From contig OY804588.1 of the NCBI GenBank assembly GCA_963680875.1, positions 74,176,829-74,240,828 of the forward strand: a stretch of DNA of 64,000 nt. The letters are read 5' to 3'. The notes under the pieces were generated by a model. The model had not been told where the DNA came from. It saw only the letters and a list, made by a program, of their open reading frames with translations, and did not search any database. Origin of the DNA: Bathymodiolus brooksi (lineage: Eukaryota > Mollusca > Bivalvia > Mytilida > Modiolidae). The translations under genes were made by a program, and so were the position numbers. Below, piece by piece: positions 36,248 through 45,300 of this stretch (positions are counted from its first letter, which is position 1; each line of letters begins with the position of its first letter).

Positions 36248-37247
36248 CACAAGTCACAGGCACTCGGGGACAGGATCCCCCTCCTTTTCGTGAAAAAAAT
36301 AAAAAAAATTCCCCGTACTCCTCCCCCCCACCCCCCCGGTACTCTTGCGACTAACCTGTGCCACATCATCAGAGAAATCCCACCACCTCCTCCAGCCCCT
36401 GCCACGATCAATACCAATATACTAGAAGGTAACCAGCTTCTCTGGGCCGACCAACACCTCTCAGAGGAAAAATTCGGGGGACCCCATCCATACAACAACA
36501 ATCAAACACTTACCAATCGAAAAGCGGGCATCAATCCCCACTTCGATCATCCATCTGTCAGAATCAACCCGCTTTTCAGTCATGAAAGGCGACCCAGCCC
36601 CTGAATCCAATCGGCATTCACTCGCGAGACGCTCCACTTGAAGCTCGACCAACGGAAGTCGTAATTTTTAAGCGACAAGACTAACCTGGTTCCTTGTCCG
36701 TAAATGTATATGGGGTACCTGTCCATTAGAGAAATTCCGAAATGTCATCTGTAAAACCAAAGGGTAAGAGAAATACGAACGTCTTTTTGGCGGATTTTAC
36801 GACTTCCGTTGATCGAGCTTCAAATGGAACGTCTCGCGAGCGAACTCCGACCAAATTCAAGGACCAAATCGCCCCTCACGACTGAAAAGCAAGTTGATTC
36901 CAACAGACAAATGATCGAAGCAAGGATTGATGCCCGCTCCTCGACTGGTAAGTGCCCGATTGCTACCACATAGATAGGACTCCCCGAACCCCTCCTCGGA
37001 GAAATGTAGGTCAGCCCAGAGAAGCCAGTCACCCTCTAGCATATCAACATTGATCGTAGCAGGGGCCGGATAGCAAACTGGAAGAAACAGTGAGACCTCG
37101 CCGATGATATGAAATAGTGAGACTCATCCAATGACACAGCACAAGCCAATCACAAAAATACCAAAAAGAAAGAAGAAAAAAACGGGGAAACTTCCCTTCA
37201 CAAAAAAAAGGGGGATCCCATCCCAGAGTACCTGTGGCACAAGTTAA
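36248..37247. mobile_element. 1-kb foldback element with about 400-bp imperfect inverted arms
   Basis: 36260-36665 matches the reverse complement of 36775-37235 along its length, for example ctcgcgagacg at 36619 versus cgtctcgcgag at 36829, and gcgggcatcaatcc in both arms. A unique centre of about 100 bp separates them. The frames in both arms (such as 36290-36604) are antisense shadows of each other. Target duplication was not resolved. Confidence 0.85.
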
Positions 37248-37574
37248 ACTGAAAAGCATCAAGTTAAGTTAAAAAAATTAAAGTCGGTATATGCTTTAAT
37301 TAGAAACATATAAATAACAATAAAAAAATAAGCTCGAAAGAGCTTTTTTAAATTGACATACAAATTACACATACAGGTATATATATATACCCACAAAAAT
37401 ACATGGACATACATTGACAAACATATAAAAATTCAAGCATAATTAAAATGCAGCAGCAGATAATTAGGTTATAAGCACTACGAAAACAAGCAAGTGCTAT
37501 GGTCTATATAAAGAGTATGTGCGAGTAATGCTTGTCATAGCGTCGTAAAGTAACAACAATACTGTCAATGAGAT

Positions 37575-37649
37575 GTTACATCTGGATTACAGCAAGGAAG
37601 TGTACTGGGACCTGTTCTATTCCTTATAAGCATCAACGACATCACTAAT
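37575..37649 (+). pseudogene. LINE reverse transcriptase scrap
   Basis: The translation begins VTSGLQQGSVLGPVLFLI and continues SINDI, matching the conserved (P)QGSVLGPLLFLIYINDL block of non-LTR reverse transcriptases. It stops abruptly where the 533-bp-family sequence begins at 37650. Confidence 0.85.
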
Positions 37650-38329
37650 AATATGAAACCGGCACGGACATGAATGTTCGCACATCTGAAAATTATCTGG
37701 CAATTTCACGCTCGTCCATAGTCCGAGATTCCTCTGCCGTCCGACGGCATTATTATTTTTTGCTAGAGCCGTGGGACGTCAGAGAGCTCTACATATGGAA
37801 AACAGCAGATTTTCCCTTCAACTCTGGGTCAGCACATTTCCACGTTTCGTGGCTATTTGATTTTATTTTCTATCAGAAACCCTTATATAGATCGCTTTAC
37901 CAATCATTTTTCTATTCATTCATAACCATCTTACCCTCAGAAAGTAGTGTTACACTCCATTACAGCACGATTTTCCCTTAGACCCTATGATTTCGTCATT
38001 TCACATCCATTTTGGAACATTTGTCACGTGACTTCGAGAAAACTACGATTACTGCAATGTATCATTGGAGATGATTTGCATATAAACAAACAAACAAATA
38101 TTTTTATTGCCAATCATAGGCGCCTGTTAAGGCAGAACAATTAACATAAAATTTAATACAGTTGATTATATCAGTCAAAGAAATTAGGAAATTGAAATCA
38201 CAGGACAGTCGGACCAGTGAATGCCTAAGATTTACTGGTCCGACAAAAAAATCTGAAAAGAGAGATCAGATGGAACCATTTTGACCATAATAAACAAATG
38301 ATGCAAGTTTATATTAGTATTTTTATTCT

Positions 38330-38460
38330 CTAGAATAATAAAAAATCATTTGATCCACTGAGAGCTCATCCATCTCATCATCATCATCATCGCTGTAGTC
38401 CGAGTCATATTCTTTACTAGAGGGCTGTGGTAACTCAACATTACAAGGTCAGGCTGGACT
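38330..38460 (-). pseudogene. acidic C-terminal protein remnant inside the transposon
   Basis: The minus strand reads VELPQPSSKEYDSDYSDDDD, then DEMDELSVDQMIF, to a stop. The composition is protein-like, and the cat/atc triplets on the plus strand encode the acidic run. Probably the C-terminal tail of a protein of the same element. Family unknown. Confidence 0.4.
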
Positions 38461-38929
38461 TCTTGATTCAGCTGTGAAAAATAACTTGTCAGCAAAAAAT
38501 ACATTTATGAAGTAGCCCATTTTTACGAATAATTCAATACCTACTGAATTCAACCCAACAGAAGAAAATAAATGAGAAATTAAAATTAAGCAAGATAAAG
38601 TTCAATTGCGGTTTTAACAAAATTCTTAATATAGAACTCGAGGTCATAAAGTAGAACTTTCTAAAACAAACGAAAACGATAACAAGACACACATTCATTG
38701 GCAATGAAAAGCGACAAACAGTCAAATATTAACAGCAAGAGGATACAAAATTAATTGTCAAAAATCCATCCTTCAGTAGCAATAATTACGGCTTACGATA
38801 TTAAAATTTAAAGGTCAACAGGTAGAACAGGTAACGCTAATTGGCGGTAAAACATCAATCGGCGCACAGGTGACCGAGAGCCATAAAATGTAATCCCCAC
38901 CACCTTGTTTTATGGCCCTTTTTAGGTCT

Positions 38930-39067
38930 ATCCCAAGCCCGTTGGTAACACTTTGCCATTGAATCTTTTTCTTTCCAACACATCTGTATTATTTCCTTCT
39001 GCTCTGCTTTGATCTGTAGATGGAACTGTTTGTCCTGCAGAATACGCTTAAATGTATCGTCTTCCAT
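38930..39067 (-). pseudogene. RecQ-like helicase N-terminal fragment, frameshifted
   Basis: The minus strand from 39067 reads MEDDTFKRILQDKQFHLQIK, then AEQKEIIQMCWKEKDSMA, the Q-motif region of SF2 RecQ-type helicases. Next, in a shifted frame, come VLPTGLG and a stop codon where the Walker A lysine is expected. The fragment therefore has a frameshift and a nonsense change within motif I, and nothing of motifs Ia-VI remains. Confidence 0.75.
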
Positions 39068-39620
39068 GTGATTTGAATGTTGTTTACGTATGCATATAAT
39101 GCTCCAAATAATTTGGCACACTGCATTAATTAGATCCCATCATGCAATGCGTTGCTGTCATCATTCAATTAGTATCGCGAGATCACGTTTGTAGATTCGA
39201 AAATGGAAGTCAAATGGCGGAATAATAGGATCTAAGGCAAAATCGTGCTGTAATGGAGTGTAACACCACTTTCTGAGGGTAAGATGGTTATGAATGAATA
39301 GAAAAATGATTGGTGAAGCGATTTATATAAGGGTTTCTGATAGAAAATAAAATCCGATAGCCACGAAACGTGGAACTGTGCCGACCAGGAGTTGGAGAGG
39401 TAAATCTCGCTGTTTTCCGTATGTAGAGCTCTCGGACTAGCTCATCCAGTGCATCAAAAAGTGTCGAGATTTTTTGTGCCAAGATATATTGGGGTCGAAT
39501 CTAGTCTCATTCAATCGAGCTGTCGTTCCTTACGAAATCTCAAAAGTTAACTTCCGTGTAGAAACAAAAATTCTTGTCATTATGTCAGAAGAAATTTAAT
39601 AAATTTAAAAATATCAATAC

Positions 39621-39908
39621 AAGGCCAAAAAAAAAAATAGGTGTGTTTCCGATCGACCGACCAACCCTAACAATTTTCTTCATTTCCTTGTACATTTGAT
39701 CGATGTTTGGAACCAAAAACATTGTACTGCATGTCAAATAATTAATAAGCTGTAGTAAGAAAGAAAGAAAGAAAGAAACAAGTTTGTGTGATTTTAGAGG
39801 TAGGAGCATACTTGTAGGTTTAAAAAAAAAAAAAATCCTGACCTACCGACCCTAATTTTGAAGACCATGCAATCGGAAACACACCTTCTTTTTTTTTTTG
39901 CCTTTTCC
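39621..39908. mobile_element. MITE of the GGCCAAAA...TGTGTTTCCG family
   Basis: aaggcc, an A-run, then ggtgtgtttccgatcg is mirrored by aatcggaaacacacc, a T-run and gcctttt. Internally, gaccgaccaaccctaaca and cctaccgaccctaatttt occur near opposite ends. A gaaa microsatellite (39758-39778) is present. It lies immediately after the truncated 533-bp copy. Confidence 0.85.
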
Positions 39909-40321
39909 TTACTAAAAAAGGCAAACAACTATTTTACAAACTTTTGGCATTCCGGAGATAAGTCAGACTTTTTACCCATTTTACAAAAAATGCAAAAATA
40001 TAACAATAATTTATGAGAGAAATGCTTGTCAGTTTCGTCTAAAGTACACATGGCTGAGAGAAAGATTTTACAGGTAAGATACCTGATGGCTCTTCTATAT
40101 AAAGTACATTTACCCCCACCCGAAAAATGACAACAAAATAGGACCAAAATGCAAAATTTCATCGGAGTGCAACCTCAGCCAAAACAATAAGAAGCACTAC
40201 AATAACATTTTTAGTTAGCACTCCTAATTCTAAATAAAACTCGTTTATTTTGCTGTTCAAAAATCTATAGTTTAAAAGATATTTGGATTTTTCGTTATTC
40301 TAATAAAAAAATAATTACTTT
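39909..40321. other. noncoding stretch
   Basis: No gene or repeat was recognised. The LINE remnant begins right after it. Confidence 0.5.
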
Positions 40322-41254
40322 AGTAGTATACCGCAAGGCAGCATACTGGGACCTATACTTTTCGTCATTTATATAAATTTACAAAATGATCTGGATGAGC
40401 TACAAAAATGATCAAACACCTGGCTATTAAAGTTCCATCCAAACAAATGCAAAGCCAATAGAAAAATGGCTGAAAAAGAGGCAAAAAATTATCACTTGTA
40501 TGACAATGAGGGGAAGGAAGTCAAACTGGAACAGTCAGATGGAGAAAAAGACATAGGGGTATTAGTTGACGAAACAATATCATTCAGTACGCATATACAA
40601 AACCAGATAAATAAGGCAAACAGTATAATAGGACTTATCAGAAGGGCATACACGTACCTAGACGAACAGAGCTTCAAATACCTGTTCCAAGCCCTAGTTA
40701 GACCACATCTTGAATATGCTGCAGCTGTTTAGTCCCCATACAAATCTGGAGAAATAGAACAAATAGAAAATGTGCAACGAAGAGCCATGAAACAAATACC
40801 ATCACTAAAAAATATGGAATATAACCAAAGGCTAAGGAAACTAAACATGCCAATGCTAAAATATAGAAGGGCAAGAGGGGATAGGATAAAGGTATTTAAA
40901 ATTTTAAATGGAATTTATGACACGCATGCTACAGTTGGAATGATGGAATTAAACACACAAGCAAACACAAGAGGCCACAACAAAAAACTAAAGAAACAGT
41001 CATGTAGACTAAACGTGAGGAAATACTCATTCACAAGTAGAGTGGTAGATATTTGGAACAGTTTGTCAGAAGAAATTATAGTTGCCAATACAGTAAAAGA
41101 ATTTGAAATTGGTCTTGACAACCACTGGAAACACCAAGAGTGCAAATACGACTTTTCGATGGACATAAATATTCGATCAAAAACCGGATGTCACGTAAAG
41201 TCGCGCACAAATACGACAGAAAATATCACAGAGGCGGACATAGTGGCTGAATAA
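40322..41254 (+). pseudogene. dead LINE (CR1/L2-like) reverse transcriptase C-terminal part
   Basis: One frame reads SSIPQGSILGPILFVIYI (RT block), TGA, WLLKFHPNKC, KDIGVLVDETISFSTHI, SFKYLFQALVRPHLEYAAAV, TAG, SPYKSGEIEQIENVQRRAMK, then RRARGDRIKVFKILNGI and ADIVAE to a stop. These blocks are the usual order in CR1/L2-type elements. The segment with the catalytic (F/Y)ADD motif is deleted, and two tryptophan codons have become stops (about 40409 and 40730), so it cannot function. No target duplication was identified. Confidence 0.88.
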
Positions 41255-41293
41255 GCCAGCGTCCACAGTAGTTCCTATGGTATAATACTTTCG

Positions 41294-41490
41294 AGTGAGT
41301 GATTTTCGTTTAACAGCATATGAGAAATTTTTCAGCGATATCATGTTGAGTTAACTTGAGAACAAGCCCACATAGTGATATCTGTACAAGACCAACACAT
41401 TTAGTTTATAGAGCTAGTTCACTGAAACAAGAATCATCCGTGGTGTCACTCCACTCTGTCTCATTATCTTAAGTGGTGGACATGTCACTC
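41294..41490 (-). mobile_element. SINE family 1 fragment, antisense
   Basis: gagtgagtgattttcgtttaacagc...ttcagcgatatcatg...agctagttcactgaaac parallels 2674-2900. tcactccactctgtctcattatctta is duplicated at 41448 and 41487. Confidence 0.75.
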
Positions 41491-41511
41491 CACTCTGTCT
41501 CATTATCTTAA

Positions 41512-41894
41512 TCTCCTTATCGTAGAAAAAGAGGAGACATGATAGAAGTTTTCAAAATGACATCTGGCATCTACGTCACATCTCTACCATCTTTGTCTAA
41601 ACTAAACAACAATAGCAGAACAAGAGGACGTAGCAAGAATAATTATATCAGCACTGAGCAGCAAAAAGTCTAAGGAAGAACTTCTTTACACAAAGAACTG
41701 TAAATATCTGGAACAACCTGCCGGAAAGTGTGTGAAAAAAAGTAGACTAGACAAAGATTGGGAAGCACAAGAACTACTGTATAACTATGTATGAAGCAGA
41801 ACTAACCACCGGAAATGAGTTAAACAGTTTAGAAGATGAAGATTTGGAGCTGAGCATAGTGGTCGACGGCCAGCGCTCAGAAGCGGACCTATAA
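41512..41894 (+). pseudogene. second dead LINE 3' fragment
   Basis: SPYRRKRGDMIEVFKMTSGI matches the RRxRGD(R/M)I(K/E)VFK block of the element at 40322. It is followed by NNNSRTRGRSK, a stop, a shifted frame with LRKNFFTQRTVNIWNNLPES, and a tail ending in SEADL and a stop. It ends about 350 bp before the PRPF38B start codon, so it may border or underlie the promoter region. Confidence 0.8.
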
Positions 41895-42243
41895 GTAATC
41901 TCGTTGAGATTAGACTTCCGAAGACATTTTCTGCTCTGTATCTCCAGCCTAATCTCGTCACAAGCACTATCAAAGGTATTCTGGAAATCTTGAATCTAAC
42001 CCCAGGTGCATTCCAATGTATATTTTGTCATGGGACGGATTGTGTCAGATCAAGTGCAGGTAAGATTTCATATGTAGACATATATTTTCTAGTTCAAATC
42101 TGCCAAAATAATGATCAATCTCTTTCTGACATTATAATTTTGGACAATAAATCTTTAAACTGTAGAAGTACATACAGACAGTGATGACTATATTTTTTTT
42201 CTCTTTTCAGATGACTTGAATTACCTGATTCCTACCTGTTATA
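41895..42243 (+). promoter_or_regulatory. PRPF38B: probable PRPF38B promoter/5' UTR with a spliced leader exon
   Basis: A strong donor (gtgcag|gtaaga, GT at 42060) and a strong acceptor (tttttttctcttttcag, AG at 42209-42210) would remove 42060-42210 and join a noncoding exon ending at 42059 to the first coding exon at 42211. In-frame TGA codons at 42217 and 42226 exclude an upstream extension of the protein. A minimal upstream frame (ATG ACT TGA) starts at 42211. No TATA box is evident; the start site was not determined. Confidence 0.55.
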
Positions 42244-42399
42244 ATGGCACCAAATAATCCATTACCAATATGGGGTAATGAAAAGACGATGAATTTAAAT
42301 CCTTTGATTTTAACAAATATACAGTCATCACCATATTTCAAAGTCAATTTATATGAGCTGAAAACATATCATGAAGTTATTGATGAAATATACTACCGG
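42244..42399 (+). CDS. PRPF38B: PRPF38B coding exon 1
   Basis: 52 codons, [20 protein letters not shown] to EIYYR. Donor CGG|GTATGT, phase 0. A second donor-like site (GTCAG|GTAGAA) 9 bp downstream would add VCQ but would break the match [14 protein letters not shown]. Confidence 0.95.
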
Positions 42400-45300
42400 G
42401 TATGTCAGGTAGAATATAGTATTGTTTACTAGTCTTCACACAGGACAGCAGTCTGTGGTGTTTACTAGTCTTCACACAGGACAGCAGTCTGTGGTGTTTA
42501 CTAGTCTTCACACAGGACAGCAGTCTGTGTTGTTTACTAGTCTTCACACAGAACAGCAGTCTGTGGTGTTTACTAGTCTTCACACAGGACAGCAGTCTGT
42601 GGTGTTTACTAGTCTTCACACAGGACAACAGTCTGTGGTGTTTACTAGTCTTCACAGAGAACAGCAGTCTGTGGTGTTTACTAGTCTTCACACAGGACTG
42701 CAGTCTGTGGTGTTTACTAGTCTTCACACAGGACAGCAGTCTGTGGTGTTTACTAGTCTTCACAGAGAACAGCAGTCTGTGGTGTTTACTAGTCTTCACA
42801 CAGGACAGCAGTCTTTGGTGTTTACTAGTCTTCACACAGAACAGCAGTCTGTGGTGTTTACTAGTCTTCACAGAGAACAGCAGTCTGTGGTGTTTACTAG
42901 TCTTCACACAGAACAGCAGTCTGTGGTGTTTACTAGTCTTCACAGAGAACAGCAGTCTGTGGTGTTTACTAGTCTTCACACAGGACAGCAGTCTGTGGTG
43001 TTTACTAGTCTTCACAGAGAACAGCAGTCTGTGGTGTTTACTAGTCTTCACACAGGACAGCAGTCTGGTGTTTACTAGTCTTCACACAGAACAGCAGTCT
43101 GTGGTGTTTACTAGTCTTCACAGAGAACAGCAGTCTGTGGTGTTTACTAGTCTTCACACAGGACAGCAGTCTGTGGTGTTTACTAGTCTTCACAGAGAAC
43201 AGCAGTCTGTGGTGTTTACTAGTCTTCACACAGGACAGCAGTCTGGTGTTTACTAGTCTTCACACAGAACAGCAGTCTGTGGTGTTTACTAGTCTTCACA
43301 GAGAACAGCAGTCTGTGGTGTTTACTAGTCTTCACACAGGACAGCAGTCTGTGGTGTTTACTAGTCTTCACACAGAACAGCAGTCTGTGGTGTTTACTAG
43401 TCTTCACACAGGACAGCAGTCTGTGGTGTTTACTAGTCTTCACAGAGAACAGCAGTCTGTGGTATTTACTAGTCTTCACACAGGACCGCAGTATGTGGTG
43501 TTTACTAGTCTTCACACAGGACCGCAGTCTGTGGTGTTTACTAGTCTTCACACAGGACAGCAGTCTGTGGTGTTTACTAGTCTTCACACAGAACAGCAGT
43601 CTGTGGTGTTTACTAGTCTTCACACAGGACAGCAGTCTGTGTTGTTTACTAGTCTTCACACAGGACAGCAGTCTGTGGTGTTTACTAGTCTTCACACAGG
43701 ACAGCAGTCTGTGGTGTTTACTAGTCTTCACACAGGACAGCAGTCTGTGGTATTTAGTAGTCTTCACACAGAAGAGCAGTCTGGTGTTTACTAGTCTTCA
43801 CACATGACAGCAGTCTGTGGTGTTTACTAGTCTTCACACAGGACAGCAGTCTGTGTTGTTTACTAGTCTTCACACAGAACAGCAGTCTGTGGTGTTTACT
43901 AGTCTTCACACAGAACAGCAGTCTGTGGTGTTTACTAGTCTTCACAGAGAACAGCAGTCTGTGGTGTTTACTAGTCTTCACAGAGAACAGCAGTCTGTGG
44001 TGTTTACTAGTCTTCACACAGGACAGCAGTCTGTGGTGTTTACTAGTCTTCACACAGGACAGCAGTCTGTGGTGTTTACTAGTCTTCACACAGAACAGCA
44101 GTCTGTGGTGTTTACTAGTCTTCACACAGGACTGCAGTCTGTGGTGTTTACTAGTCTTCACACAGGACAGCAGTCTGTGGTGTTTACTAGTCTTCACACA
44201 GGACAGCAGTCTGTGGTGTTTACTAGTCTTCACACAGAAGAGCAGTCTGGTGTTTACTAGTCTTCACACATGACAGCAGTCTGTGGTGTTTACTAGTCTT
44301 CACACAGGACAGCAGTCTGTGGTGTTTACTAGTCTTCACAGAGAACAGCAGTCTGTGGTGTTTACTAGTCTTCACAGAGAACAGCAGTCTGTGGTGTTTA
44401 CTAGTCTTCACACAGGACAGCAGTCTGTGGTGTTTACTAGTCTTCACACAGGACAGCAGTCTGTGGTGCGAAAGATTTAAGGCTTACATAAAATTCTACA
44501 AGTCTCATTCACTTATCAGAGCTGTTACATAAAATTCTACAAGTCTCACTCACTGGTCAGAGCTGTTGGTGTGAGCATGCTTGGTTAATTGGCGAAGGCA
44601 CGTGCAGCACCCTCTTCCACAAAACTCTGTTTTTTTTTATATGCTTTGTACATATTTGATTTTTAACTAATTAATGAAATAAAAACGACAGAATCATACA
44701 CAGAATAAACTAATAAATTAATAGATAAAAGTTTGGGTAAAATCTTGTTTCCAATGAGACATAAACAAAATAGATACATGTACTCAAAAAGATTTTCAAA
44801 CCGAACTTTGTAATGAAATGTAACAAGAATTTCTTAGTCGTATATATTTTGAATTGGATTCATAAAAGCATTCTTGAGAAACAGATAGACAATGTATTGA
44901 TTAATGTTTTGAAAGTAATTTTTTTCATTGTGCTTTGCATCTTAAATGATTGTTTCTGATATATTAACAAATCAAATGAATGAACATTTTTACATTTTTT
45001 CCTCCTCAGGTAGATCATTTAGAACCATGGGAAAAAGGCAGCAGAAAGACCGCTGGACAAACTGGCATGTGTGGAGGGGTAGGTAATGTAGTCATTGAAT
45101 TATAATTAATGCACACCTTTTGGATTGGAAATGTCATTTGCTTTATATTGTACCAGTGTTATCATTTGAAGCTGGGTACCTGCACATTTCACTGTCTTAA
45201 CTTTCCAAGCATGGGTTTAATGTTAAAAAAGCTGTCTTTTCTTCTATTTTAATTCTGTAAGTTTGTCATCGGCAGACATTTATCTAGGAGTAAATGAAAA

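Larger units (their letters stand above)
37709..39451 (-). mobile_element. 1.74-kb DNA transposon with long imperfect inverted repeats and helicase remnant
   Basis: The left arm (from about 37709 to 38085) and right arm (about 39125-39451) are diverged inverted copies: agagctctacatatggaaaacagc versus its mirror at 39410, and tgttacactccattacagcacgat versus atcgtgctgtaatggagtgtaaca. The insertion interrupts aattt-CA-tcaaaa of the 533-bp family, leaving CA on both sides (or CAC...GTG ends without duplication). The interior holds a RecQ-like helicase fragment, so this is probably an internally deleted derivative of a helicase-carrying element. Confidence 0.8.
37650..39620 (+). repeat. fifth copy of the 533-bp family, split by a transposon
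   Basis: 37650-37708 matches the unit start (aatatgaaaccggcacgg...ctggcaatttca). 39452-39620 continues from catcaaaaagtgtcgagatt to aaaaatatcaata. The last part of the unit is missing, and a MITE follows directly. Confidence 0.9.

Noticed and set aside
36290..36604. 104-codon proline-rich frame and its antisense partners
   Set aside because: They fall in the arms of the foldback element and appear as mirror frames in both arms.
41990..42184. 64-codon frame upstream of PRPF38B
   Set aside because: It overlaps the inferred 5' leader exon and its intron (donor at 42060) and has no protein-like motif.
42377..44480. Long open frames (up to 224 codons) on both strands over the 36-bp repeat
   Set aside because: The 36-bp period keeps all frames without a stop in the unit open. 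They lie in an intron, are mirrored on both strands and are broken by 2-bp deletions without compensation.
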